Shown: positions 49,607-61,810 of the stretch, in pieces
Numbering within the stretch: the first letter of the stretch is position 1
How the letters are laid out: every line of letters begins with the position of its first letter
Assembly: GCF_007565055.1 (NCBI RefSeq)
Contig: NC_044564.1
Coordinates: forward strand, 78,140,563-78,204,562
DNA from: Rhinopithecus roxellana
Taxonomy: Eukaryota; Chordata; Mammalia; Primates; Cercopithecidae
DNA: 64,000 nt
Direction: 5' to 3'
Notes under the pieces: generated by a model
The model's input: the letters and a program-made list of their open reading frames with translations, nothing else
The model's database searches: none
Told to the model about the DNA's origin: nothing
Program-made: the position numbers and the translations under genes

Positions 49607-52019
49607 TCATGGAAGTCATAGAAAGAGAATAGTGAGAGAAAGGGGGCAGAAAGCTAATTTAAAGAAATAATGCCTCAAAATATCTCAAACCATGGGAGAA
49701 ATATAGACATCCAGAAACATGTGACTCAAGGGCACCCCAAAAGCTTTAATCTAAAGAGAACTTCACAATGATACAATATAATCAATTTGTCAACAATCAA
49801 AGACCGAATTTTGAAAGCAGCAAAAGAAAAGAGATTTGTCCCATAGAAGGAAGCCGCAATAAGACTATTAGTAGATTTCCCCAGCCAAGAGAGAGTCGGA
49901 TGACATAATCAAAATTCTGAAAGGCAAAAAGCTGTCCAGGGAAGAACATTTTACCTGTCAAGGCTGTCCTTCAGAAATCAAATATAAAGACTTCCCCACA
50001 CCAAAAAAAAGAAAAAAGAATCTTAAGGGGTTCACTAGTACTAGACCTTCCTTAGAAGAAATTCTAAGAAAGAAAAGAAAAATTATTTAGGCTAAAGCCA
50101 AAGACAGTAATTAGTAACCATGAAAGTATGAAACTCATCAGTAAAGCATATAGTCAAAAGCAGAATACTCTAACACTCTAGTGGTGATATACACTTTTAA
50201 CTCTAGTATAAAGATTAAAAGACAAAAGTATTTAAACACAACCAGAGCTATAATAATTTGTTAATAAATAGAAAATACAAAAGAATTAAAATCAGACATC
50301 AAAAACATAAAATATGTCTGGGAGAATATAAGTGTACAGTTTTGTATTTATTCAAAATTAGGCTGTTATCAGCTTAAAACAGACTGCTATATTTTATGTA
50401 AGCCCCAAGATAACCACAAAGGAAAATCCCATAGTAGATACAACAAGATAAAAAGAAAGGAATTAAAGCATATCAGTATAAAAAAATCATCAAATTCCAA
50501 AGGAAGAAAATCAACAAGAAGAAAGGAAAAAAGGAACCATAAAATAGTGAGAAAGCAATTAACACATTGTAATACTCTTTACCTATAAATAATTAAATGT
50601 AAATGGACTAAATTTCTAATCGAAAGACACAGGATGGGTAAATAAATTTTTAAAAACACAAGACCCAACTATATGCTGCCTACAAGGACACAAATAGGAT
50701 GAAAGTGAAGGGATGAGAAAAGATATTCCATGGAAATGAAAACCAAAAGAGCAGAGATAGCCATATTTATATCAGTTAAAATACACTTTAAGACAAAACT
50801 GCAAGAAAAAACAAACTCATTATTTAATAACAAATGGATCAAATTATTAAGACAATATAACAATTGTCAGTATATAATCACCAAACATCAGAGCACCTAA
50901 ATACATAAAGAAAATATTAACAGATCTAAATGGAAAAGTAGACAGTAATTCAAAAGTAGTATGGGATTTTAGTAAACCACTTTCAACAATGGATACATCA
51001 TCCAGACATAAAATCAATACGGAAAGATTCACTCAGAGCAAATGGACATAGCAGACATAGAACATCAGTTCAACAGCAGCAGAATAAATATTCTTTTCAA
51101 GCATACATAAAACATTCTCCAGGATAGATTATATATTAGTCCACAAACAGAGTCTTAGCAAATTTAAGGAAATTAAAGTTATATCAAGTACCTTTTCTAA
51201 CCATAGTGGTAAGAAACTAGAAATTTATAACAGAGAAAAACTGGAAATTTCAAAAATACAAGGAAATTAAACCACACACTCTTAAATAACAACCTATGAT
51301 TCAAAAAGAAACCTAAAAAGAAACAAACAAAAAAAAAAAACTTGAAACAAATAAAAACTGAAACACAACATGTCAAAACATATGAGATGCATCAAAAACC
51401 ATTCCAACAGAGGAATTTACAGTAAGAAGAAAAATCTTAAACACTATATACCTCATGAAACTAGTAAAAGAAGAATAAACTAAACTCAAAACTAGTAGAA
51501 AGATGGAAATATCAAAGATCAGAGTAGAAATAAATGAAATAGATACTAGAGAGTAATAGGAAAAGATCAACAAAACTAATAGTTGACTTTTTGAAATGAT
51601 ACACAAAATCAACAAACTTTCAGCTAGAATAAGAGTAGACTCAAATATACGTAATGATAAATAAAAGAGGAGACATTATAATGAATGTCACAGAATACAT
51701 AAGAGATAGAAATATAAGAAATACACAAGACAGAATTATAACAGACTACTATGAAGAATAATATGACAACAAATTACATACTTACAAGAAATGGACAAAT
51801 TCTTAGAAATATTCAACCTACGCAGACAGAATCATAAAGAAAAAGAAAATCTGAGCAGACCAATTATAAGTAAGGAGATTAAAGAGTAATTAAAAAAAAA
51901 ATGAGCAACACAGAAAAGTCCTGGACCAAATAGCTTCACTGATGAATTTGCCAAACATTTAAAAAGGAATCCCAATTCTTCCCAAATCCTCCTCAAAAAA
52001 TTAAGAAAACACTTCCAGA
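49607..52019 (+). mobile_element. Old L1M-type LINE-1, 5' part of a split element
   Basis: An ancient L1. ORF1 remnants begin near 49620 ('gaaagggggcagaaagctaa'). The ORF1 C-terminus is near 49790-49990 ('attttgaaagcagcaaaaga', then 'gaaatcaaatataaagactt'). A long inter-ORF region follows. ORF2 then runs from about 50580 ('aaatgtaaatggactaaatt') through the endonuclease domain ('agaacatcagttcaacagca' region) to a decayed KSPGPNSFTDEFAK at 51918-51959. Stops and indels are in every frame. It stops abruptly at the young L1 (52020) and resumes at about 62220. Confidence 0.85.
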
Positions 52020-53051
52020 GGGGCGGAGCAAGATGGCCAAATAGGAACAGCTCCAGTCTCCAACTCCCAGCGCGAGCGACACAGAAGACCGGTGATTTCT
52101 GCATTTTCAACTGAGGTACTGGGGACATCTCACTAGGCAGTGCCGGACAATCGGTGCTGGTCAGCTGCTGCAGCCTGACCAGCGACAGCTGAAGCAGGGC
52201 GAGGCATCGCCTCACCTGGGAAGTACAAGGGGGAAGGGAATCCCTTTTCCTAGCCAGGGGAACTGAGACACACAACACCTGGAAAATCAGGTAACTCCCA
52301 CCCCACTACCGCGCTTTAAGCAACGGGCACACCAGAAGAATATATCCCTCACCTGGACAGGAGGGTCCCATGCCCACGGAGCCTCCCTCATTGTTAACAC
52401 AGCAGTCTGCCGCGATCTAACCGCAAGGCAGCTGTGAGGCTGGGGGAGGGGCGCCCACCATTGCTGAGGCTTAAGTAGGTAAACAAAGCCGCTGGGAAGC
52501 TCGAACTGGGTGGAGCTCACAGCAGCTCAAGGAAACCTGCCTGTCTCTATAGACTCCACCTCTGGGGGCAGGGCTCAGCTAAAAAACAACAGGGGAAACA
52601 GCAGAGGCCTGAGCAGACGCGAACGACTCTGTCTGACAGCTTTGAAGAGAGCAGTGGATCTCCCAACACGGAGGTTGAGATCTGAGAACAGACAGACTGC
52701 CTGCTCAAGTGGGTCACTGACCACTGAGTAGCCTAACTGGGAGACATCCCCCACTAGGGGCAGTCTGACACCCCACACCTCACAGGGTGGAGTACACCCC
52801 TGAGAGGAAGCTTCCAAAGTAAAAATCAGACAGGTACACTCACTGTTCAGCAATATTCTATCTTCTGCAACCTCTGCTGCTGATAGCCAGGCAAACAGGG
52901 TATGGAGTGGACCTCAAGCAATCTCCAACAGACCTACAGCTGAGGGTCCTGACTGTCAGAAGGAAAACTATCAAACAGGAAGGACACCTATACCAAATCC
53001 CCATCAGTACGTCACCATCATCAAAGACCAGAAACAGATAAAACCACAAAG
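52020..53051 (+). promoter_or_regulatory. L1 5' UTR and internal promoter
   Basis: The L1 5' UTR acts as an internal RNA polymerase II promoter, so each new copy carries its own. The YY1 site CAAGATGGCC is intact at 52029-52038, next to the start, the position known to set L1 transcription initiation. The region is G+C- and CpG-richer than its surroundings. About 1.03 kb separates the start from the ORF1 ATG, somewhat longer than the roughly 0.9 kb of human L1. Whether it is still active cannot be read from sequence; methylation usually silences it. Confidence 0.85.
52417..52461 (-). pseudogene. Antisense ORF0-position reading frame, truncated to 14 codons
   Basis: Primate L1 5' UTRs carry an antisense frame, ORF0, about 71 codons long in human L1. 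At the matching place the ATG is present on the minus strand at 52461-52459, followed by VGAPPPASQLPCG and then a TAG at 52419-52417. The start and first codons are therefore recognisable but the frame closes at codon 15. A different minus-strand frame stays open through the same DNA (52287-52520, 77 codons), but it is not the ORF0 frame. Identification is from position and the N-terminal residues. Confidence 0.55.
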
Positions 53052-54066
53052 ATGGGGAAAAAGCAGGGCAGAAAAGCTGGAAATTCAAAAAATAAGAGCG
53101 TATCTCCCCCTGCAAAGGAGCGCAGCCCATCACCAGCAACGGATCGAAGCTGGTCAGAGAATGACTTTGACGAGATGAGAGAAGAAGGCTTCAGTCCATC
53201 AAACTTCTCAGAGCTGAAGGAGGAATTACGTACCCAGAACAAAGAAACTAAAAATCTTGAAAAGAGTGGAAGAATTGACAGCTAGACTAATTAATGCAGA
53301 GAAGGCCATAAACGAAATGACAGAGATGGAAACCATGACACGAGAAATACGTGACAAATGCACAAGCTTCAGTAACCGACTCGATCAACTGGAAGAAAGA
53401 GTATCAGCGATTGAAGATCAAATGAATGAAATGAAGCGAGAAGAGAAACGAAAAGAAAAAAGAAGAAAAAGAAATGAACAAAGCCTACAAGAAGTATGGG
53501 ATTATGTAAAAAGACCAAATCTACGTCTGATTGGGGTGCCTGAAAGTGAGAGGGAAAATGGAACCAAGTTGGAAAACACTCTTCAGGATATCATCCAGGA
53601 GAATTTCCCCAACCTAGTAGGGCAGGCCAACATTCAAATTCAGGAAATAAAGAGAACGCCACAAAGATACTCCTCCAGAAGAGCAACTCCAAGACACATA
53701 ATTGACAGATTCACCAAAGTTGAAATGAAGGAAAAAATCTTAAGGGCAGCCAGAGAGAAAGGTCGGGTTACCCACAAAGGGAAGCCCATCAGACTAACAG
53801 CAGATCTCTCGGCAGAATCTCTACAAGCCAGAAGAGAGTGGGGGCCAATATTCAACGTTCTTAAAGAAAAGAATTTTAAACCCAGAATTTCATATCCAGC
53901 CAAACTAAGTTTCATAAGTGAAGGAGAAATAAAATCCTTTACAGATAAGCAAATGCTTAGAGATTTTGTCACCACCAGGCCTGCCTTACAAGAGACCCTG
54001 AAGGAAGCCCTAAACATGGAAAGGAACAACCGGTACCAGCCATTGCAAAAACATGCCAAAATGTAA
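53052..54066 (+). pseudogene. L1 ORF1p, broken by a 2-base deletion
   Basis: ORF1p is the trimeric RNA-binding chaperone of the L1 ribonucleoprotein. The frame starts at the ATG at 53052 (MGKKQGRKAGNSKNKS) and breaks after LEK at about 53260-53263. A run of four A's there should be six to keep the frame, and the shifted frame stops at 53285. The downstream frame (visible from 53257) reads through the coiled coil (RLDQLEERVSAIEDQMNEMK), the RRM region (RPNLRLIGVPE) and the C-terminal domain (ARREWGPIFNVL, RISYPAKLSF) to the stop at 54066. The total is 1015 bases, exactly two short of 338 codons plus stop, so no other net indel is present. The shift lies upstream of most of the coiled coil, so any product would lack trimerisation and RNA binding. 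Confidence 0.93.
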
Positions 54067-54129
54067 AGACCATCGAGGCTAGGAAGAAACTGCATCAACT
54101 AACAAGCAAAATAACCAGTTAATATCATA

Positions 54130-57100
54130 ATGGCAGATTCAAGTTCACACATAACAATATTAACCTTAAATGTTAATGGACTAAATGCTCCAATTAAAAG
54201 ACACAGACTGGCAAACTGGATAAAGGGTCAAGACCCATCAGTCTGCTGTATTCAGGAGACCCATCTCACATGCAGAGACATACATAGGCTCAAAATAAAG
54301 GGATGGAGGAAGATCTACCAAGCAAATGGAGAACAAAAAAAAGCAGGGGTTGCAATCCTAGTCTCTGATAAAACAGACTATAAACCATCAAAGATCAAAA
54401 GAGACAAAGAAGGCCATTACATAATGGTAAAGGGATCAATTCAACAGGAAGAGCTAACTCTCCTAAATATATATGCACCCAATACAGGAGCACCCAGATT
54501 CATAAAGCAAGTCCTTAGAGACTTACAAACAGACTTAGACTCCCATACAATAATAATGGGAGACTTCAACACTCCACTGTCAACATTAGATCAACGAGAC
54601 AGAAAGTTAACAAGGATATCCAGGAGTTGAACTCATCTCTGCACCAAGCGGACCTAATAGACATCTATAGAACTCTCCACCCCAAATCAACAGAATATAC
54701 ATTCTTCTCAGCACCACATCGCACTTATTCCAAAATTGACCACATAATTGGAAGTAAAGCACTCCTTAGCAAATGTAAAAGAACAGAAATTATAACAAAC
54801 TGTCTCTCAGACCACAGTGCAATCAAACTAGAACTCAGGACTAAGAAACTCAATCAAAACCGCTCAACTACATGGAAACTGAACAACCGGCTCCTGAATG
54901 ACTACTGGGTACATAACGAAATGAAGGCAGAAATAAAGATGTTCTTTGAAACCAATGAGAACAAAGATACAACATACCAGAATCTCTGGGACACATTTAA
55001 AGCAGTGTGTAGAGGGAAATTTATAGCACTAAATGCCCACAAGAGAAAGCAGGAAAGATCTAAAATTGACACTCTAACATCACAATTAAAAGAACTACAG
55101 AGGCAAGAGCAAACACATTCAAAAGCTAGCAGAAGGCAAGAAATAACTAAGATCAGAGCAGAACTGAAGGAGATAGAGACACAAAAAACCCTCCAAAAAA
55201 TCAATGAATCCAGGAGTTGGTTTTTTGAAAAGATCAACAAAATTGACAGACCGCTAGCAAGACTAACAAAGAAGAAAAGAGAGAGGAATCAAATAGATGC
55301 AATAAAAAATGATAAAGGGGATATCACCACCGACCCCACAGAAATACAAACTATCATCAGAAAATACTATAAACACCTCTACGCAAATCAACTAGAAAAT
55401 CTAGAAGAAATGGATAATTTCCTGGACACTTACACTCTCCCAAGACTAAACCAGGAAGAAGTTGAATCCCTGAATAGACCAATAGCAGGCTATGAAATTG
55501 AGGCAACAATTAATAGCCTACCCACCAAAAAAAGGCCAGGACCAGATGGATTCACAGCTGAATTCTACCAGAGGTACAAGGAGGAGCTGGTACCATTCCT
55601 TCTGAAACTATTCCAATCAATAGAAAAAGAGGGAATCCTCCCTAACTCATTTTATGAGGCCAACATCATCCTGATACCAAAGCCTGGCAGAGACACAACA
55701 AAAAAAGAGAATTTTAGACAAATATCCCTGATGAACATCGATGCAAAAATCCTCAATAAAATACTGGCAAACCGGATTCAGCAGCACATCAAAAAGCTTA
55801 TCCACCATGATCAAGTGGGCTTCATCCCTGGGATGCAAGGCTGGTTCAACATTCACAAATCAATAAACATAATCCAGCATATAAACAGAACCAAAGTCAA
55901 GAACCACATGATTATCTCAATAGATGCAGAAAAGGCTTTTGACAAAATACAAAGCCCTTCATGCTAAAAACGCTCAATAAATTCGGTATTGATGGAACGT
56001 ACCTCAAAATAATAAGACCTATTTATGACAAACCCACAGCCAATATCATACTGAATGGGCAAAAACTGGAAAAATTCCCTTTGAAAACTGACACAAGACA
56101 GGGATGCCCTCTCTCACCACTCCTATTCAACATAGTGTTGGAAGTTCTGGCTAGGGCAATCAGGCAAGAGAAAGAAATCAAGGGTATCCAGTTAGGAAAA
56201 GAAGAAGTCAAATTGTCCCTGTTTGCAGATGACATGATTGTATATTTAGAAAACCCCATTGTCTCAGCCCAAAATCTCCTTAAGCTGATGAGCAACTTCA
56301 GCAAAGTCTCAGGATACAAAATTAATGTGCAAAAATCACAAGCATTCTTACACACCAGTAACAGACAAACAGAGAGCCAAATCATGAATGAACTTCCATT
56401 CACAACTGCTTCAAAGAGAATAAAATACCTAGGAATCCAACTTACAATGGATGTAAAGGACCTCTTCAAGGAGAACTACAAACCACTGCTCAGTGAAATC
56501 AAAGAGGACACTAACAAATGGAAGAACATACCATGCTCATGGATAGGAAGAATCAATATCGTGAAAATGGCCATACTGCCCAAGGTTATTTCTAGATTCA
56601 ATGCCATCCCCATCAAGCTACCAATGAGTTTCTTCACAGAATTGGAAAAAACAGCTTTAAAGTTCATATGGAACCAAAAAAGAGCCCGCATTGCCAAGAC
56701 AATCCTAAGTCAAAAGAACAAAGCTGGAGGCATCACACTACCTGACTTCAAACTAGACTACAAGGCTACAGTAACCAAAACAGCATGGTACTGGTACCAA
56801 AACAGAGATGTAGACCAATGGAACAGAACAGAGTCCTCAGAAATAATACCACACATCTACAGCCATCTGATCTTTGACAAACCTGAGAAAAAAACAAGAA
56901 ATGGGGAAAGGATTCCCTATTTAACAAATGGTGCTGGGATAATTGGCTAGCCATAAGTAGAAAGCTGAAATGGGATCCTTTCCTTACTCCTTATACGAAA
57001 ATTAATTCAAGATGGATTAGAGACTTAAATGTTAGACCTAATACCATAAAAACCCTAGAAGAAAACCTAGGTAGTACCATTCAGGACATAGGCATGGGCA

Positions 57101-57955
57101 AGGACTTCATGTCTAAAACACCAAAAGCAACGGCAGCAAAAGCCAAAATTGACAAATGGGATCTCATTAAACTAAAGAGCTTCTGCACAGCAAAAGAAAC
57201 TACCATCAGAGTGAACAGGCAACCTACAGAATGGGAGAAAATTTTTGCAATCTACTCATCTGACACAGGGCTAATATCCAGAATCTACAAAGAACTCAAA
57301 CAAATTTACAAGAAAAAAACAAACAACCCCATCAAAAAGTGGGCAAAGGATATGAACAGACATTTCTCAAAAGAAGACATTCATACAGCCAACAGACACA
57401 TGAAAAAGTGCTCATCATCACTCGCCATCAGAGAAATGCAAATTAAAACCACAATGAGATACCATCTCACACCAGTTAGAATGGCAATCATTAAGAAGTC
57501 AGGAAACAACAGGTGTTGGAGAGGATGTGGAGAAATAGGAACACTTTTACACTGTTGGTGGGATTGTAAACTCGTTCAACCATTATGGAAAACAGTATGG
57601 AGATTCCTCAAGGATCTAGAACTAGATGTACCATATGACCCAGCCATCCCACTACTGGGTATATACCCAAAGGATTATAAATCATGCTGCTATAAAGACA
57701 CATGCACACGTATGTTTATTGCGGCACTATTCACTATAGCAAAGACTTGGAATCAACCCAAATGTCCATCTGTGACAGACTGGATTAAGAAAATGTGGCA
57801 CATATACACCATGGAATATTATGCAGCCATAAAAAAGGATGAGTTTTGCGTCCTTTGTAGGGACATGGTCGCAGCTGGAAACCATCATTCTTAGCAAACT
57901 ATCACAAGAACAGAAAACCAAACACCGCATGTTCTCACTCATAGGTGGGAACTGA
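54130..57955 (+). pseudogene. L1 ORF2p (endonuclease/RT), broken by four indels
   Basis: The endonuclease domain begins at 54130. N14 and E43 (in CCIQETHL) are present, as are the MGDFN, KIDH and LSDHS motifs. The RT core has the FADD motif at 56222-56233, and the C-terminal Cys-rich region (CWRGCGEIGTLLHCWWDC) is near 57514-57570. Breaks are: a 4-base deletion at 54590/54591, a 1-base deletion at about 55953, a 2-base gain in the A run at 56888-56894, and a 1-base gain in the T run at 57844-57847. The frame pieces are 54130-54590, 54591-55952, 55953-56890, 56891-57846 and 57847-57955. The length of 3826 equals 3828 (1275 codons plus stop) minus 2, which is the sum of these four changes. The last three sites can be compared directly with the copy at 1-2588, which lacks the changes. 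Confidence 0.93.
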
Positions 57956-58189
57956 ACAATGAGATCACTTGGACTCGGGAAGGGGAACATCACACACCGG
58001 GGCCTCTCATGGGGAGGGGGGAGTGGGGAGGGATTGCATTGGGAGTTATACCTGATATAAATGACAAATTGATGGGTGCTGACGAGTTGATGGGTGCAGC
58101 ACACCAACATGGCACAAATATACATATGCAACAAACCTGCACATTATGCACATGTACCCTAGAACTTAAAGTATAAAAAAAAAAAAAAA
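57956..58189 (+). promoter_or_regulatory. L1 3' UTR and tail lacking AATAAA
   Basis: G-rich 3' UTR with the tandem GATGGGTGC duplication (58070-58098) shared with the first L1. The end reads AAAGTATA followed directly by A's, so the AATAAA present in the first L1 (AGTATAATAAA) is missing here. Confidence 0.8.
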
Positions 58190-58904
58190 TTCTAAAAGCT
58201 TAGAAAACATATTTGGGGGAATAATTAAGGAAAACTTCCCTGACCTTGCTAGAGACCTAGACATTCAGATACAAGAAGTTCAAAGAACACCCAGGAAATT
58301 CATCACAAAAAGATCTTTGCCTAAGCACACTGTCATCAGGTTATCCAAAGACAAAGGAAAGAGTCTTAAGAGCTATGAGACAGAAGCGCCAGGTAACCTA
58401 TAAAGGAAAGCCTATCAGATTAACAGATTTCTCAGCAGAAACCCTTCAAGCTAGAAGGGATTTGGGCCCTATCTTCAGCCTCCTCAAACAAAACAATTAT
58501 CAGCCAAGAATTGTGTATCATATATGAAGGATAGAGTCTTCTTCAGACAAACAAATGCTGAGAGAATTTGCCATTACCAAGCCACCCCTATAAGAACTAC
58601 TGAAAGGAGCTCTAAATCTTGAAACAAATCCTGGAAACACATCAAAACAGAACCTATTTAAAGCATAAATCACACAGAACACATAAAACAAAAATAGAAG
58701 TTAAAAAGCAAAAATGAAAAACAAAACAACAAAAGTACCCAGGCAACAAATAGCATGATGAATGCAAGGGTACCTCACATTTCAGTATTACCATTGAATG
58801 TAAGTGGCCTAAATGCTCCACTTAAAAGATGCAGAACCACAGAATGGATAAGAACTCAACAACCAACTATCTGCTGCCTTCAGGAGACTCACCTAACACA
58901 TAAG

Positions 58905-59593
58905 TGAGAGGAGGTTCCAGCTGGGCTTTCTGGGTCAAGTAGGGGCTCAGAAAGCTGTGAAACTCACTCATTTCCTGGCACAGGACTTACTTTGGTCCTG
59001 GATGAATAATATTAAAGATATATGCTTAAAATATTCCTAACATCAGAATTTGTGCATGTGTTTTCTTCCCCAAGAAAGCCATAAACGGCGAAACTTTTGC
59101 TGTAAGCTTCCTTGTGTCCTCGCTCCCTCTCTCCCTTCCCTCTCCCCTGAAACCAAAAGGAATGTTAAAAGTCCATTTTTCTGTGACCAGCAGACTTCAT
59201 CTATGCTCCCAATTCATTGTAAGCACAATTTGTAAAATCCTGTGAGATCCTGTCTCCTTTGCCATGCCACCTTATAAAGTAGATAAAACTTAAGTTACAA
59301 TTCCAGTTTTCCTCAAGATCTAAGACATGTTAATTGTCTTTGTTTCTCACTCTGGTAACATCTTCCCACCTTCCCACCACATGTATTTACCGCCTTACAG
59401 AGTTTAAAAGGTGATCAAAAAATCTAACACTGGCTACCCGCTTGGGACCCCTTCCATGCTGTGGGAGCTTTGTACTGTCACTCTGCTCAATAAAGCCTTT
59501 TTTCTCTCGGTCTGATTCGTGTCTCTCTCTCACTGAGGGCTGACATCACACCAAATCTTTGCCGTGGCTAAGACAAGAACCTTTGGCATTACA
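58905..59593 (+). mobile_element. Solo LTR of a class I endogenous retrovirus
   Basis: A 689-base element that starts TGAGAGGAGG, ends GGCATTACA (TG...CA), and is flanked by the 4-base direct repeat TAAG at 58901-58904 and 59594-59597. The host L1 reads continuously when the element and one TAAG are removed. It carries the polyadenylation signal AATAAA at 59489-59494 and a TATA-like TTTAAAAG at 59403-59410. A 4-base duplication is typical of gammaretrovirus-like ERVs. No internal viral genes remain, so it arose by recombination between two LTRs. The LTR family (MER4-group suspected) is not certain. Confidence 0.88.
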
Positions 59594-61810
59594 TAAGGAC
59601 TCACATAAACTTAAAGTAAAGAAGTAGAAAAAAGCATTTCATTCAAATGAACAATAAGAGCGAGCAGGGTTAGCGATTCCTGTATCAGACAAAACAAACT
59701 TTAAAGCAACAGCAGTTAAAGAGACAAAGAGGGACATTATATAATGGTAAAAGACCTTGTCCAACAGGAAAATATCACAATCCTAAGCATATATGCACCT
59801 AACACTGGAGCTCCCAAATTTATAAAACAATTACTAATAGACCTAAGAAATGAAATAGAAAGCAACACAATAATAATAAATGTGATACACCACATAAACA
59901 GAATTAAAGCAAAAATCACATGATCATCTCAATAGATGCAGAAAAAGCATTGGACAAAATCCAGCATCGCTTTATGATTAAAACACTCAGCAAAACTGGC
60001 ATACAAGAGACATTCTTTAATATAATAAAAGCCATCTATGACAAACCCACAACCAACAAAATACTGAATGGGGAAAAGTTGAAAGCATTCCCTCTGAGAA
60101 CTGGAACAAGAAAAGGATGCCCACTCTCAACACTCCTCTTCAACATAGTACTGGAAGTCCTAGCCACAGCAATCAGAAAAGAGAAAGAAATAAAGGGCAT
60201 CCAAATCAGTAAAAAGGAAGTCAAACTGTCACTGTTTGCAGAAGATATGATCGTTTACCCTGAAAATCCAAAGACTCCTCCAGAAAGCTTCTAGAACTGA
60301 TAAAATAGTTCAACAAAGTTTCCAGATACAAGAGTAATGTACACAAATTATTAGCTTTTCCATACACCAAAAGCAATCAAACAGAGAATCAAATAAAAAA
60401 CTCAACTCAACCTAACCCTTTTTACAATAGCTGCAAAAAGGAAATACTTAGGAATATACCTAACCAAGGAGTCCAAAGACCTCTATAAGGAAAACTACAA
60501 AACACTGCTGAAAGAAATCATAGATGACACAAATAAATGGAAACACATCCCATGCTCATGGATAGGTAGAATCAATATTGTGAAAATGACCATACTGTCA
60601 AAAGCAATCTACAAATTAATGCAATCCCTATCAAAATACCATCACCATTCTTCACAGAATTAGAAAAAAAAAATCCTAAAATTCATATGGAACCAAAAAA
60701 GAGCCCACAGAGCCAAAGCAAAACTAAGCAAAAAGAACAAATCTGCAAGTATCACACTGCCTGTACTATAAGGGCACAGTCACCAAAACAGCATGGTACT
60801 GGTACAAAAACAGGCACATGGACAAATGGAACAGAATAGAGAACCCAGAAATAAACCCAAATACTTACAGCCAACTGATCTTTGACAAAGCAAACAAATA
60901 CTTAAAGTGGAGAAAGGACACCCTTTCCAACAAATGGTGCCGGGATATTTGGCTAGCCACATGTAGGAGACTAAAACTGGATCCTCAACTCTCACCTTAT
61001 ACAAAAATCAACTCAAAATGGATTAAGGACCTAAACCTAAGACCTGAAACTATAAAAAATATAGAAGATAACACTGGAAAAATCCTAGACATTGGCTTAG
61101 GCAAGGATTTCATGACCAAGAACCCAACAGCAAATGCAATAAAAACAAAGATAAATAGCTGGGACCTAATTAAACTAAAGAGCTTCTGCATGGCAAAAAG
61201 GAACAGTCAGCAGAGTAAACAGACAACCCACAGAATGAGACAAAATCTTCACAATCTATACACCTGACAAAGGACTAATATCCAGAATCTACAACGAACT
61301 CAAATCAGGAGGAAAAAAAATCAAACAATCCCATCAAAAAGTGGGCTAAAAATATGAATAGACAATTCTCAAAAGAAGATATACAAATGACCAACAAATG
61401 TATGAAAATATGCTCAACATCACTAATGATCAGGGAAATGCAAATCAAAACCACAATCTGATGCCACCTCACTCCTGCAAGAATGGCCATAATCAAAAAA
61501 TCAAAAAAATAATAGGTTTTTTTGGTTCACCATGTGGTGAAGAGGGAACACTTCTACACTGCTGGTTGGAATGTAAACTAGTACAGCCACTATGAAAACA
61601 GTGTGGAGATTCCTTAAAGAACTAAGAGTAGAACTACCATTTGATCCAGCAATCTCACTACTGAGTATCTACCCAGAGAAAAATAAGTCATTATTAGAAA
61701 AAAATACTTGCACATGCATGTTTATGGCAATGCAGTTCACAAATGCAAAATCGTGGAACCAATTAAAATGCTCATCAATCAATGAGTGGATAAAGAAACT
61801 GTGGTATATA

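Larger units (their letters stand above)
52020..58189 (+). mobile_element. Full-length young LINE-1 (Old World monkey L1PA lineage)
   Basis: A complete L1 of about 6.17 kb: 5' UTR (52020-53051), ORF1 (53052-54066), a 63-base inter-ORF spacer, ORF2 (54130-57955), 3' UTR with G-tract (58015-58029) and a poly(A) tail (58175-58189). The 5' end is at the expected start, GGGGCGGAGCAAGATGGCC. No matching direct repeats flank it. The left neighbour is old L1M ORF2 and the right neighbour is L1PB ORF1. The 3' half is nearly identical to the L1 at 1-2588. ORF indels make it non-autonomous, although its proteins' key residues are still encoded. Confidence 0.97.
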
